In this document: one piece after another, positions 12,874 to 25,790 of the stretch | Layout of the letters: every line of letters begins with the position of its first letter | How positions within the stretch are numbered: position 1 is the first letter of the stretch | Source: Vitis vinifera | Taxonomy: Eukaryota; Streptophyta; Magnoliopsida; Vitales; Vitaceae | DNA: 64,000 nucleotides | Assembly: GCF_030704535.1 (NCBI RefSeq) | Contig: NC_081822.1 | Span: 4,331,001 to 4,395,000, forward strand | Direction: 5' to 3' | Position numbers and translations under genes: made by a program | Notes under the pieces: generated by a model | Told to the model about the DNA's origin: nothing | Databases searched by the model: none | What the model saw: only the letters and a program-made list of their open reading frames with translations

Positions 12874-13330
12874 TCAGTCGAATTGGAAGAGTCTGGCAGT
12901 GCCAAAGTCTAAAACAAGATCCTCATATTCAGCATTTGATAAGCCAGCCTGCAACCAAATGATGCATATATTCAAAGGGTCATTAGAATGAAGCCACGAA
13001 GGTTGAAGCGGGAGAGAATTAACTTCTTTAAGCCCTGCAATCTTTGGATATGCCATGGAATTTCTCCCTGGAATAGATGAATCAACTTGTCCATCTGAAC
13101 TGGGACTCTCCTAAATGTTCCTAGTGGTGGACCATTCGTGGAGATATCCCTCCAGAAAGTTGATTATCACCCGAAACAAGCTTCCAAAAAGAAATGAAAC
13201 TTCTCAATCCATTTCGGATCTTCCCAATCAAATGACTTGAAGGAAGATTGAGTACTTTTAGTCGACTCAAATATCCAAAATCAGAATCAGGTGGTCTGCA
13301 GCTACCAGTAATATTGTTTCAGAGCAATTC
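12874..13330 (-). pseudogene. LRR receptor-like kinase pseudogene, LRR plus kinase fragment
   Basis: On the minus strand from about 13300 downward, the frame reads FGYLSRLKVLNLPSSHLIGK, then GDNQLSGGI. After a frameshift it gives GEIPWHIQRLQGLKKLILS, all typical LxxLxLxxNxLxGxIP repeats. At about 12950-12885 it jumps into kinase subdomain VII: SNAEYEDLVLDFGTARLFQF, the DFG loop of MIK2-like kinases. The transmembrane segment, the kinase N-lobe and everything after the DFG loop are absent. It is an internally deleted pseudogene next to the 10.9-11.7 kb remnant, either a second tandem copy or a scrambled part of the same gene. Confidence 0.78.
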
Positions 13331-14219
13331 CTAGCCTTGTGAATTGCCAATCAGGAGAGAGGTCACCACACCATTCGATTTATAGCAGTTCAAATCATGT
13401 AATCCAATCTTAGATAGGACCTAAATGCTTGTCATATATTTGCAGTGAATTGACTGAGACTCAGTTGAACTCTAATCTCGTGTAATTAATCAAGCTTTTT
13501 GGGGAGTGTTCAGTGTGAGGTAGTGAAGAAACCCACCCTGACAAATGCCTTGCGGCCGATGGCCAAAGAACGGGTCTGTGCCCATTTCTAGCACGACCAA
13601 CCGTTTATAATTTTCAGTTTCGTTGGGAAAATCAGTTATTAAAAAGGTATAAAACCCTCAAGTTTATTCGATAACCAAATAGCAGCAGGAATAGAACTTC
13701 AATGCTAATTTTCATTGAATTCAAGTTTCTTATTTCTCTGTAAATGGAACCTAAAAGAAAGTTGATTACCTATCAAACGATAAAAAGCCTTCACCATTAA
13801 AAGGGTATCGTCCCGCGGAAGACGCGTTCATCATCAGGTGACATAACATATTGGACAAAGAAAAAAGATCCAAACATTATACATGCAATATGCTTCTCTT
13901 TAATGTGCATAAATGTGTTTTAAAACTATAAAAATTCCTAATATTTATATTATCAAAATAGATAATATCTATATTTAAAAATTGATTAAGTTTAGAGAGG
14001 TGAGTGACTGAGGTGGCCTCATGGATTTAATCGTTGAGTTGAGAAGAAACAAACCTCCGTTTCGGATATTATTAAAACCATCTTCAACATCTAGTATGCA
14101 AATATTTGTAAAACAAGAGACTATGTTAAAATGGCTAAACCTGATTACCTTTTATGCAAATTCTCATCTTAGCATTGATTGCCTTTTATGTAAATTGCCA
14201 TCTAAACATCCTATTGCGT

Positions 14220-14294
<75 letters not shown>

Positions 14295-15200
14295 AACAAG
14301 GAAATTATGATATTGGCTCCCATCATGTAATTCCCATGGCTTAAGAGCATTTTGTATTTCTACTTCAGAGTTTTGAATCGCTCTTATATTTTCAAAATGG
14401 GTAAAATCCTCTTCCTACAATTTGTTTCGATCCGTTGGGTCTATTCTTCTTCTCTTCTCCTTCATTGAAAAAACAAATAAACATCTAAACAAATTATTAC
14501 ATAATATTATCTTTGCATTGCATCCCAATATCTAATCCTTGAAAGAACAATTTTCAAGAAAAAAAGTCATATTTAAGAACTTAAAATTTACGCCATACAT
14601 AATCATCTTTCAAAGTATTAAAAAAGCTTTTTTTCATTACAAGCCTGTCAAAAATTCTCTATTAACGTGGAAAACTGGTTTCTACTTTCGAGAATAGAAA
14701 ATTATTTTCCAGAGTTATTACACGACAGGCCAAAAGTTTGAAGCGGTACTAAAAATAAAGAACTAATCTACTCAATATTTATGCCCAGAATCGAGAATAG
14801 CGCTCGAGCCTCGCAACTCTTACTAAAATTAAAAGGGGGAAAGAAACCTTCACATTGTAAGATTTTTGTCAGTTGCACAAAACTACATGTTTTGCTTTCA
14901 AAAAATTTAAGAAAATACCAAGAAAGAAAAAAGAGAGTAAATAAAAAATTAAAAAAAATCAAATCAAAATTTATAAATTATTTACACACTCGTTTCATTT
15001 ACCTTCACTTTCATACATCATATAATGATTAAATAATTTTGAAATATATAAAATTTTAAATAATTTAATTTTCTTTTATATTTTTCAGTGAAACTAAAAA
15101 CAAGAACCATTTTTTAACCTCGATAGTTTCATGGAATAGCCTTAAGTTTCTCTACACAGGGGAAGGGATTCAGACACGGTTTGTTTACGCTGCTAAAATT
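13331..15200. other. intergenic, AT-rich, no gene seen
   Basis: The first ~230 bases may hold more of the receptor pseudogene but are too degraded to call. The rest is AT-rich with a long TA microsatellite. No conserved frame on either strand. Confidence 0.4.
14219..14291. repeat. (TA)n microsatellite, about 36 units
   Basis: Uninterrupted alternation of T and A for roughly 70 bases. Likely to vary in length between individuals and between assemblies. Confidence 0.95.
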
Positions 15201-18200
15201 TCGTTGAATAAATAAAAATAGAGAGATGGAAACTATTAAGGTATCGAATAGGTCAACTCAGAAATTGCCTAGTCCGACTCTAGGCTGTTATGATGGGAAT
15301 AACAAAAGGATCAGCAAAAATGTTGTAAATTACACTGCTTTCACATATGTGCCACAAAATTTATGAACACCAAAGCCCAGGGCTATGGTTGAAACCAAAT
15401 TAAGTACAGGGTTCAATCAAATTCAAAAGCAATGTTTAAGTTAAAATTGTTTGAAATGCAACATAGAGATAGTGAGGACAATTATGTTTTTATACCACAG
15501 GAAACAACAAATCGCCCTCACCAAGATAGTATATGACAAATTGAGCTGCCTTAACAATTCCAGTGAAAATCAGCTTCAATGCAATTAATTCGGCTATTCA
15601 AAGATATGAACTGTAGACATAGCGCAGCAAGGCGTGAGTAAATAAAAACTTGGTCGTTTTTGCTAGTTGCACATTGTTTCTGCTAAACAAACATAAAACC
15701 ACATCTCGATTTCTCCTTTAATAACATGAGCATTGGAGTTAACAAATTTAAATCACAAGAAGCGCATTCTCTTTCGCTAACTTCATTGTCAATTAACAAA
15801 TTAAAATGTCAGTTGTTCCCTCAAAGCACTACCTTTGCTTCACTAGTTTGAGCATCAATACATCTATTACACCACTTCCTCAAGTTTCACAAAATCAACT
15901 TCCATGAGTTGTTTATTATTAGATTGCCCTCCAAGTCGATAAGAGGAGCAGCACAGATAGCTACTGAGTACCTTATTTTCTGAAGATGCACCTCCTCACA
16001 CGTGCATAATTTTTTTAGGAAATCCAATCTGCAGAGGTTGTTGCCTCCTATTTTCACAGAGGAGTCTCTAGAAGAGGTTTTGAAGCTATCAAAAGATCCT
16101 CTGACTACCAGGGATCAGATAATCAATCTATGGTTACACTATGTGTAAATCCAATTCATAAACACGCCCAGAAGCTCCCAATTTGCTCTTTCAAGTGAAG
16201 CAGAAAAGGTAATAAAAACAGCCCAAAAATAATTCTTATCATAAACACTCCTATTATTTCAAACTAAACTTACATCATGACATGACCAACCAAATATTAT
16301 CAGTAAATGCAGATGCATCTAATTTCCAAAAATAACAGGGTGTATGATCATAGCATAGAAATGCATTACATTGCACTGGCTAAGAAAACTCAAGAAAAGT
16401 ATGTGCACATGCCACTGTAGATCCAGTTGCCCACAGCATATTGTACTGACAACTTTTAGTTAAAGGTGATGATGCACAAGTTAAGAGTTATTAACTACTT
16501 GTTTGCTAATGGGAGATTATGTTTAATACGCTTAATATTAGATTAACACTATACTGTGTCGATGCAAATACAGAACTGTTGAAAAAAAATACCGAACACC
16601 AGGAGGATAATTTATATTTTTAAGCTGGAGTAAAAGAAAACACCCACTTCAATAAGTGGCAGCACATAACCACTACAAGCAGCAAGTCGTATTTTCACAC
16701 AACACATCAAAAATCTTGATATTGTTTTCATTGGGTTTTTGTCAAGCAAAACCCTTTCAACGTTAAATCCCAACATTTTATTCTTAAAATTATTCAAAAA
16801 CTCATTAAATATGAACATCTTCCATATAACTATTATAAGTTTTTATAACCAATGCCTGCCAATACCCACTAAAACTTCTTAATAGAGAACTGGATACGTT
16901 CTGCATTTTTACCCTTAAGATCTTGCTAAACTGAATAACTGATTGGAAATACAAAAACAAAGAAAGCAAAACATGTTAGCCAAACACCTTTTTCATATAT
17001 TTATTTAAATACAACTGGGCATCAAAACTCCTTCCATTCACAGTGAAGTATTTCAGTTCAGATCCCACACCACTACATAAAGAATAATTCTTAGCCTAAA
17101 TCTTGTTCCATTCCTAAGTTTTTTCATAGCTCAGGAGGGCAATCACCAAAAACTAATACAACATTATATAAAAAACTAAAAAAAAGGGCAGATCATGAAG
17201 CACCTTATATTTGGTAGACATGACACAAAACCATGAAGTTTTAATAATATTATTTTTTGCCTAAAATTTTTTCATCCCTAGGGTGAATTCTAAGGTTCCT
17301 TATCTATGGAATGGAAATTACCATCCGTGATCTACGACCACCCTGTCTCCCCCTTTTTTGCCTTTTTATTCCCTTTTCTTATATTATTTATTATGATCGA
17401 TCTGTAGTTCAAGGGCACTCTTCCTAATCTGAGTTTGAGATACAACAAGACCCAGACATATACAATACAAACCAATTATTTTTTCTCATTTAACACCTAT
17501 GGACAAACTGACCCAACTCAGATTGACAACCAGATCATATATTTTACTTCCAGTGCCACATAATTTCTTTGATAGGCAAATAAAAAAACAAAAATAAAAT
17601 TCACTGCCATATACATGAGATGGAGACTTGCTTTTTTATATCACCACATACTTGAGATGGTGACTTGCTTTTTCATATCACCTTACCTCTTTTTTATTAG
17701 AGGAAGAACTAGAAAAAGTTCAACAGAGCTCAAAAACTACATAAGGGCACTGTCACAAATAGCCAAGGGATGAAGTGTTTTAATCTGAGTGGAACTCTTA
17801 TGGGCAAGGCTACCACAACATGGACCCCAGACCCAAACAGAAAAGCGAACTTCTAACCTTGTCAAATAACCATCACATTTCTCTTAACATTTTGGCGAGT
17901 GGAAAAAAAATAGTTCCAAAACTGAAAATCCCACTCAAATAAAAAATTGTAAGGAAATCCACTTCAATGCAATTAAAGCACAAAACAAATGATATAATTC
18001 AAGCTCCGCTAAAAACAGGACTCCATATAAACAAAGCAGAACCACAAGTAAGAAAAGTTGATGCAACTAAAGTAAATGAAAACCGAAAATATAATGAAAA
18101 AAACCTCCACAAGAAATAACTGGATGGCAAAGAAACAAAGCAGGACCACTGGATCCAGCTGCAACACAGCTACCAAAATCAGGGATCACTCATCAACACC

Positions 18201-19319
18201 AAACACAGTAGCACCAAATTCAAATGCTATCAGCAAGTACTGCAGCAACAACTGTTCTGCGAAGCTATCAGCTATCACTTCACAGCTATAGCCACGACCT
18301 CATGTGCTGTAACATAATTTAACAGGAATCAGCTCACAACTATAGACACAAGCTTGTGCACTAAACTGTTTCAGCACATGATACAACATAAATTAACAAC
18401 TGAGAGCCTGATGTTAAGTAAGGCAAAGTCTAACCAAGCAACCCCAGAAGAAAAAGTGATCTATGAATTTGTTACCATGTCAAGCCTCATGGTAACAATG
18501 TTCAGCACAGCATAGCAGGTTTCAATTTAGTAACAGCTTAACGGAATGTCTGGTGCAGTTAACTGCCAGCTACAGGTAAAGGCACGTGGAATCCAATCAT
18601 CTTTAGGTCATCACAGCGACTAAACCTCCTTTACAGGCCCAAAGTTTAGAAATCATTGAAGATCAGGAAGCATAGTCAGGTCTTAAGTCAGAATCCCAGA
18701 GGATACAAGACTTCAGAAATATGTGAATTGTTAACCCTTACCAATCATGATATCACCAGAGAAAAATTGTTAAAGATAATGTATGTGCAACCAGGATGGA
18801 ATGACATCAACCATCTGTGAAGTAAAAACAGCATCAACAGCTGCTACAACAACTTGCCAATCAGCCAGATTCACTCTTCACGAACAAAACTATAGAAGGC
18901 CAGTAGATTGTCCGTTAAATGTAAGAAATTCAATTAGCTATATGCACACCTATAGTATGTACGAGAGGAAAGAGGAGGAGAACAAACATGCAGAGAAAAT
19001 GTCACAAGACAAAAGAAAAAAGTGGGAAAAAAAATGACACCAATAAAACCATATGCAAGCACTGTCAAGTAACATCACAAACATATTGAGGTGAATAGTA
19101 CCAGCATATATAAAACCAAAGTACAGGAACTACCATCAAGATAAGTGCAGGTATGCATCAAGTCCAACAAAGAAATGGTTAACCTTCAAAATACGTCCAG
19201 GATGATCAAATCTAGCATTCAATAATTTGATGATAACATGCAAATTCCAAAATGTCCTCCATTATGAATGCAGCTACACACGGTACATCAAACCAAAGAT
19301 TTCTCCATATGCTACTCCA
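15201..19319 (-). other. gene-poor region downstream of SC35; possible long 3' UTR or non-coding transcript
   Basis: About 4.1 kb with balanced base composition, few simple repeats and no recognisable coding frame. It lies directly downstream of SC35 on the transcribed strand. The frames near 16612-16818 (-), 18076-18291 (+) and 18783-19037 (+) are not protein-like. Alternatively spliced 3' UTR exons, as often found in SR genes, would fit; so would plain intergenic DNA. Confidence 0.3.
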
Positions 19320-21408
19320 TCATTCCTACAATTAAAAATATAAAGTAAATAAGTAACAAGCATAACCAGTGTACTCGACGATTACAAGCTTCATTATAGA
19401 ACACCACAAACATAGTTTTAGGACTTACATCAGCGTCAGAATTATGTGGAGATGGACTTCGAGAATCAGCAGGTCGACCACGGGGTGAGACACTTTTCGG
19501 AGTAGGTGAACGTTCATTTCTCTTGCGTCCAACAGGACTTTCTTCCCTGGAAGGTGGTGTTCTGCGTGGAGAGGGGCTCCCTCGAGGACTGGGGCTACGC
19601 CGGGCAGGAGAGGCACTTCAAGAGACAGATATAAGGAAACGATTAGAAGGTTCCCACAAAAAGGGAATCTTAGGGGGGGGAACAAAGCATGAGATGAACA
19701 CAATATAATACCTTCCATATGACCGGCTGCGACTACGCCGCTCATCATCATATCTGCCTCTCCCACGATCCTTGTGATGATCAGGACTTGCACTGCGGCT
19801 TCTGCTCCGACGGCGACTATCTCTTTCCTTCCCACGGTACCTGTCACGATCGTTTCTGCCTCTACTTCTGCTGCGACTTCTCTTCCTGTAATCCCTGTCC
19901 CTGTATTCATCCCGATGCCTAAAAAAATTTCTCAATTAGACACTGCCACATGGAATAAGATTGTGCACATCAAATCAGAAAGGCAAATAAATAAAGGATC
20001 TTCACCTTGGCCGAGGACTGCGGCTTCTTGACCTGCCTTTTGATTTTGAAGATGTTTCTATTATCCTCCCTTTATGACTGTAAATAAAAACAAAAGAAGT
20101 AGGTAGTCAAAACATTAGTATACACAACAGACTAGCAAATGCTGACATCAGGTTGGCATTTTGGAATTGATATTCTACTTTTAAAAAACACAAATTGCTT
20201 TAATTTTTGCTCTTAAAACAATAGAAGTGATTTCAAATTACATCCAAAATGTATCTAAATATTGTATAATTTATATTATTGTCAGAGATTAATTGTAGAA
20301 ATTCATTTTCGCATATCAAAGACGAATGTAGTAGAAAGTGGAGTTAAACAAGAGTTGCAAGATGTTGGAGAACGTGCTAAGGGTGAATGGGTGGGTGTGT
20401 TTGAGAGAGCGGCAGATATAAATGGAGGGTATAGCCTTAACCAATAGATACAAAAAACATGAAAGGATGGGAAAAGCTTGCTCAAGTGTATGATACACAG
20501 CCCACTCAACCAGTATACCTTTGTTTAAAAAACAAAACATATTATTCACCATATCTACCAACACTGATGCAAACACCAACAAGTAATACCAAACCAATTG
20601 ATTATTACAGGAAAGATAGAAAGAATTAACAAACAAAACAACTGTACAAAATGAAAAGCAATGAACCAAACCCAACATAAAAACCTGATCACCCAACCAA
20701 TATAGCACATTCAAAAAGGATCCAACGCAAAACCATCAAAACAATCGATAAAACAAGAAAAATACAGCAAAATCTCTACCAGGCACAAAATATGACTTAC
20801 ATTCGCTCTGCGTTGGGACCATACTTGGCAAATTGAACCATAATTTCTCTTCCATCCACGTTCCTTCCTGGAAGTATATACCAAACCAATGAAACACAAC
20901 ATCAACACCACATCTAAAGAGTGATTATGAGATGAGTTTGAAAGATTAACACTAACCGTCAAGCTTTTCTACCGCCTTCTGGGCCTCATCCGCATACTTA
21001 TAACGAACAAATGCAAATCCCCTCGAGTCACCGGTCCTAAACCATTGTCCAATACGCACATATTATTCCTCACACGATACCCACGAAAATAAAGCATTAA
21101 GAACAAACGAAGAAGAAAGGAATAATTAATAAGTACATATATGAAGAGAAAGATTGAGAGATGAAACCTTCGATCTCTGGGGATGAATACATCAACGACT
21201 TTCCCGTACTTGTCGAAAAGCGGGAACAGATCATCTGCGGTGGTGCCTGGTGAACAACATCAAGAATTGGAGGAAATTAGAATATGTAGAGCAAAGAGAG
21301 ATGGAAATTTAAGAGAAAGAAATGGAAATTACGGAAAGTGATGTTGAGAACGAGTAAAGAATAGGTATCTCTGATGTCCGGAGGACCGGATCGTCCGAAG
21401 TGCGACAT
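19320..21408 (-). CDS. SC35: serine/arginine-rich splicing factor SC35 (SRSF2 orthologue)
   Basis: Eight coding exons on the minus strand: 21408-21333, 21246-21168, 21036-20957, 20867-20801, 20077-20006, 19918-19712, 19615-19429, 19325-19320, giving 257 aa. The protein starts MSHFGRSGPPDIRDTYSLLV. One RRM occupies residues ~16-94, with RNP2 LLVLNI and RNP1 RGFAFVRY. It is followed by an RS domain rich in SRSRSRS and SPSPRR. SC35 binds exonic enhancers and recruits U1 and U2AF in nuclear speckles; the RS domain is phosphorylated by SRPK/CLK kinases. The N-terminal half matches Arabidopsis SC35 almost residue for residue. The last exon supplies only Glu and the stop (..NSDADE). Intron 7 (19326-19428, 103 nt) is open in frame, see findings. 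Confidence 0.95.
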
Positions 21409-21443
21409 GGCTGCCACAGAGAGAAAGAGCGGTGGAGAACTCG

Positions 21444-21480
21444 CTAGGGTTTGTGTTTGGGTTTGGGATAGGGTTAGGGC
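21444..21480 (-). promoter_or_regulatory. telo-box motifs in the SC35 leader/promoter
   Basis: On the minus strand, GCCCTAACCCT (21480-21470) and AAACCCTAG (21452-21444) lie 36-72 bases upstream of the SC35 ATG. Telo-boxes of this kind are common near the start sites of plant housekeeping and translation genes and suit strong expression in dividing cells. Function inferred. Confidence 0.5.
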
Positions 21481-22279
21481 TATGAATTTTTTCCCGACTT
21501 TCTCCGAGTCGGGTATTTATAGGCCAACAAGCCAATTGAAATGCGGTAAATAACGCTTCCCCTATTTCTTTGGGGTCTGTTTGGCTCTTAGTTTTAAGAG
21601 CGCTTTCTTCACTCACAATTTTCCCCTTCTTTGGTATGGTTATAAAGCTGATTTAATTCTATTTTTAATTTTCCTCATGCGGTAAATTCTTTTTATTTTT
21701 AAAATAAAAATTATCGATACGGCTCAAATAATTACGTTACATATTATTATTAAAAAAATGAATGATTATCGTGTAAGCTTTTAGTCACTTACAATGAAAG
21801 GTAAGTGAGGTGTCAACTGTTTCCCTTAGGGACTTGGGGAGCTAACAATAAAGCGGGAGAGTAAGGGCTTGTTTGTGTTTTTTAAGTCTCGGGGCAGGTT
21901 ATTTTAGGACTCCAGACATTTTTACATTTATTTTTTTTTTTCTTTATCAATATTTAAAATACTTTTGTTGAAGAACAGTGATTTTTTTTTAATTTAATCC
22001 TAATTGAAAAAAAAACCCAGTCTTTCTCCTCCTATTTTCAATTTATTCCAATACTTATAAATCAAATTTCTCATGCAAAGTAAAATGAAAGTCATTATTG
22101 ATATTTTAGGTAACTCTTGTCTTAAAAATAAATCAAATTATCTAAAATTTATAAAATTTACAGTGTTTTAAAAATCGGAAGAGTCATTCAACCGAAAAAA
22201 TTACTAATTCACGATTCAATGAATTGATGTTATAAATATATAATTTACATTTTATTAAAATTAAAAATAATTTAAAGAA

Positions 22280-22282
<3 letters not shown>

Positions 22283-22318
<36 letters not shown>
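22283..22318. repeat. (TA)n microsatellite
   Basis: About 18 TA units in a very AT-rich context. Confidence 0.9.
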
Positions 22319-22323
<5 letters not shown>

Positions 22324-22798
22324 TCATATAATTTTATTTTTTATATTGGATATATCAAATTAAATGATAAAAGATAAATATAAATGTTTTAATATATTAA
22401 ATTTTATTAAATAGAAATGTATAATATTTAAATATAAAGATATAATTAAGATGAAAAGAAAATTATAATATTTAACCTTATCTCCATATTTATGTATTTT
22501 TATTTTTAAAAATATTATGTTAATTAATTTATATTATTTTTATATTTATCATTAATAATTATTTTTAAAATATACGTATATATAAATATTTATATTTTTA
22601 AATTATTCATATGACAAAATTTGAAAAAGGGATATATAAATATTTTATATAACATTTATCAAAATAGTTAAGTAGCACATTGGTCATGTGTTCATTTTGT
22701 CAACCATTCTACATGGTTGAAATCCCCTCCCATGTAATTCTTTTCTATTATAACAAAAATCTATCCCACGTGAAAATATCACAGGTCGTAGTGGGTTG

Positions 22799-22934
22799 GA
22801 CCTTGTCCATTTAATGTACATTCAGGTAGTGGGCTGTTAAGGGAGGAGCTCTTGGGCCAACTAAATGACCTTGTCCATTTAATGGACATTCAAGTAGTGG
22901 GTTGTCAAGTGAGGAGCTTTTGGGCCAATTGAAC
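22799..22934. repeat. 68-bp tandem duplication, two copies
   Basis: Copies 22799-22866 and 22867-22934 align end to end with roughly ten differences. Both start GACCTTGTCCATTTAATG and both contain CTTTTGGGCC/CTCTTGGGCC. The divergence suggests an old duplication. No coding role seen. Confidence 0.85.
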
Positions 22935-24210
22935 GAAAAAAGCCTACCATGTTTTTGGTCAAACAATAATTGATCGGTTCATAGGAAATCAGATGATCAA
23001 TTCAATTTGACGATTCGACTGTTAGTTCAAGCAATTCAACAATGGTTCAATCTATGAATGGTCTATTTTGTTTTACCGAATTGGAGAGACCTTCAATCAA
23101 CGATCTAACTAGAACTAGACTAGAGAGGTCGTCAGTCGACGATCTGACTGGTCCAATTGGCTAGTATAATCCAATTTTCAAAATACTAGAAATTTGTATG
23201 AGAAATGAATTTACTATAAATTAATAAAATTATTATAAAAAAATTCTAATATGATTGAACCATATTATCTTCAAATTAAAATAGACGTTTAATTTGAAAA
23301 CTCAAAATCAAGTTAACATTACCTAAACCAGTCAAAAAATTAAGATTATGTTTGGTTCCATAAAATTTAAGAGAAGATTTGAGGGAACGAAAATAAAGAA
23401 GAATAATAAAAGGAAATAATAAGTAAAGAAAAATAATTGATATGTTTAAAGTTAATAAATTGCTTTGATATGCTCATTCAAGCTTATTTCACATTTTTTT
23501 TTCCTGTTTTATATAAAGAATAAATAATTTGAAAATTCATAACTCTTTAATTAATTTTAATTATATTTGAATTTTAAAAAATATTTTTTATATCAAAGCA
23601 AACATGAAAAAATCATTTTTCGTAATGATTTTTTTTGTAGTACTTTTCAAAAATCAAACATAGTTTAAAAGAAATTTAATTGTACTTGCAAGTAAGCACA
23701 AAGAGATTGCGTAGATGCACAAGACTAGCATTCAACTTAAGTGAGTTATGAATTGCTCCAATACCACAATTTAGTGAGTAGTATTTTACTTAAGGAGAAA
23801 CCATGGTATGTTTTGTTTTTGTACTTGATCACATCCATTTTTGTTGTTAGCTGGATACTAGGTAGGAGCAACCATAAAGGGATGTAAAAATGAGTCTATT
23901 ATATTTGTAATGCACTAATAAATAACGAGACTCATTATTTACCCATCAAGTAACCTTATCCCTTTAGATGGCCACTAAGAAGCTAATATGTATTTCTAGG
24001 CTCACACTATCAAAATGATTACCAAGTAGTTGATTTGGGTATTCCTTGGAAAATCTAACCTCTCGGGACAAATGATAAAATGGTCATTTGAACTAAGTGC
24101 ATTCAACGTAAGGTATGCATCACCAACCACCTTAAAAGCACAAATGGTCATAGATTTCCTTATAGACCTTATGCATAGTCAAGAATGAGACACCATAAGA
24201 TAATCTAACT

Positions 24211-24685
24211 TAGGGGTGACAAAATTTGATACGATTTGTCAATACATCTTTTACAGGTTTGGGTTGAGTATAATTGAGTTTAGTTTAAATTCGTGTTGAC
24301 CTTTATAACTTATTTAAAAAATATGTCGTTTTTGAGTCAACCTACATAACACAAATTTAACCTAAATTGAATAATAGCGGTGATTAACCTAATTATAACT
24401 TTAATCTATTTAAATAAATAGGTCAATTGAGTAATGAACATGTCTGGTTGAAACATTAATCATAAAATCATATACAAGATCTAACTCAACCTTATTATTA
24501 GATAAGAGAACTCGAGTTTTGAATGAGTTATATAATGTGTTATTTATTTAATAATTAAGTAGTATCTAGGTTTATGTTTTTAACTCGATTATTATTCATG
24601 TCAGGTCTAGGTTAATCTCTATAATAGAATGTCTTGACTTAGACATGATATGAGAACAACCCATTAACATGAATTGCCATCTTTA
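24211..24685. mobile_element. probable non-autonomous DNA transposon relic (hAT/MITE-like)
   Basis: A ~475-bp AT-rich block begins TAGGGGTGACAAAATTTG and ends AATTGCCATCTTTA. The ends are imperfect inverted repeats of each other (TAGGGGTGACAA against TAAAGATGGCAA). The inside reads like worn copies of GGGTTGACCC-type motifs, as in a widespread plant non-autonomous element. No transposase frame and no clear target-site duplication. Confidence 0.35.
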
Positions 24686-25569
24686 AGGGTTTAATTGGGT
24701 CTGTTCTGATTATCTATAAAAGTCTCATTCCAAGATGCTTGAGGTAGGTGGGGGTGGGAGGTTGTACTTCGAACACTTGAAATTTATAGAATACATTTAT
24801 TGATCTCTTCCATTCCATGTTGCTTGTTTTCTTGCATGTAAGTTCTCCTTGAGAGTTGCTAGATAAGTTATCGATTGGCATTATTTAGCTATCCTCTTAA
24901 GCTTGTATTTTTTTGAGCTAGTGTTTTATTTATTTTTATTAGCCTCTATTTTTTACAAGGTCTTCTTCCTTCCTATACTCATCTTTTTTTCCATTTTAGT
25001 CTAGAAGTTGTACCGAAAGTGAAAGATTCTCTTGTGATAGCCTACTACTTGTGTAAGTTGGGCACTATGATTATTATTTCAATATTCTTTATTGCACCTA
25101 ATACAATGTTGAATAAGCTACACCCTCCCCATAAATGTGTCTGTTTTCAAGTGCAGCCTTTATTTGTGATATAAATATTATAGTTAAAGTGGAGAGACCA
25201 ATTTGGCTAAACCATCCATGATGGTTAAATCAATCTTGTACAATTAATAAGAGGAAAAAACGGATAAAGATAGTACAAGAAGGAATAAGGAGTTAAGGAC
25301 TTAGTTTCAATAGCTAATAGTGGATACAAACTCTACAAAAGATGTAAATTTGATGTGGAAGTTCATAAAATGTTATGGACAAAAATACCCTTAAAGGATA
25401 CTGATGTTTTCTAAACACATTTTATATGGTTGGACTATGGGTTTCAAGCCTTCATCATTTTTTATTTTTTATTTTCTTTTTAATATATGATCATTGTCAC
25501 CCTTGTTTCATCTTTTCATTTAAAAAATTAATATCCTCTCATTTCTCTTTTCATGACATCATCATCTTG

Positions 25570-25614
<45 letters not shown>

Positions 25615-25759
25615 GTTGTTGTTGTTGTTGTTGTTGTTATAATTACATCAATTTTCTTGTGTTTATGGGATTAGTAACACATTTCTTCAAAAATTAAAAT
25701 AAGATCATAAAAAGTATAATGTATCATTGATTAAAAAATACTTATAAAGCATCATTGAT

Positions 25760-25790
<31 letters not shown>

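Larger units (their letters stand above)
21481..24210. other. intergenic AT-rich DNA downstream of the SC35 promoter
   Basis: No coding frame. Contains a TA microsatellite (22283-22318), a 68-bp tandem duplication (22799-22934) and further short degenerate repeats near 23085-23160 (CAATCAACGATCTAACT and CAGTCGACGATCTGACT). Confidence 0.5.

Noticed and set aside
14021..14296. 91-aa frame ending in poly-Ile/Tyr
   Set aside because: Half of it is the TA microsatellite; an artefact.
19425..19935. Several long frames on both strands in the RS domain of SC35
   Set aside because: Shadows of the RS-repeat codons; the real frame is fixed by the splice phases.
25426..25674. 82-aa frame with poly-Ile/poly-Val
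   Set aside because: Translation of the ATT/GTT microsatellite.
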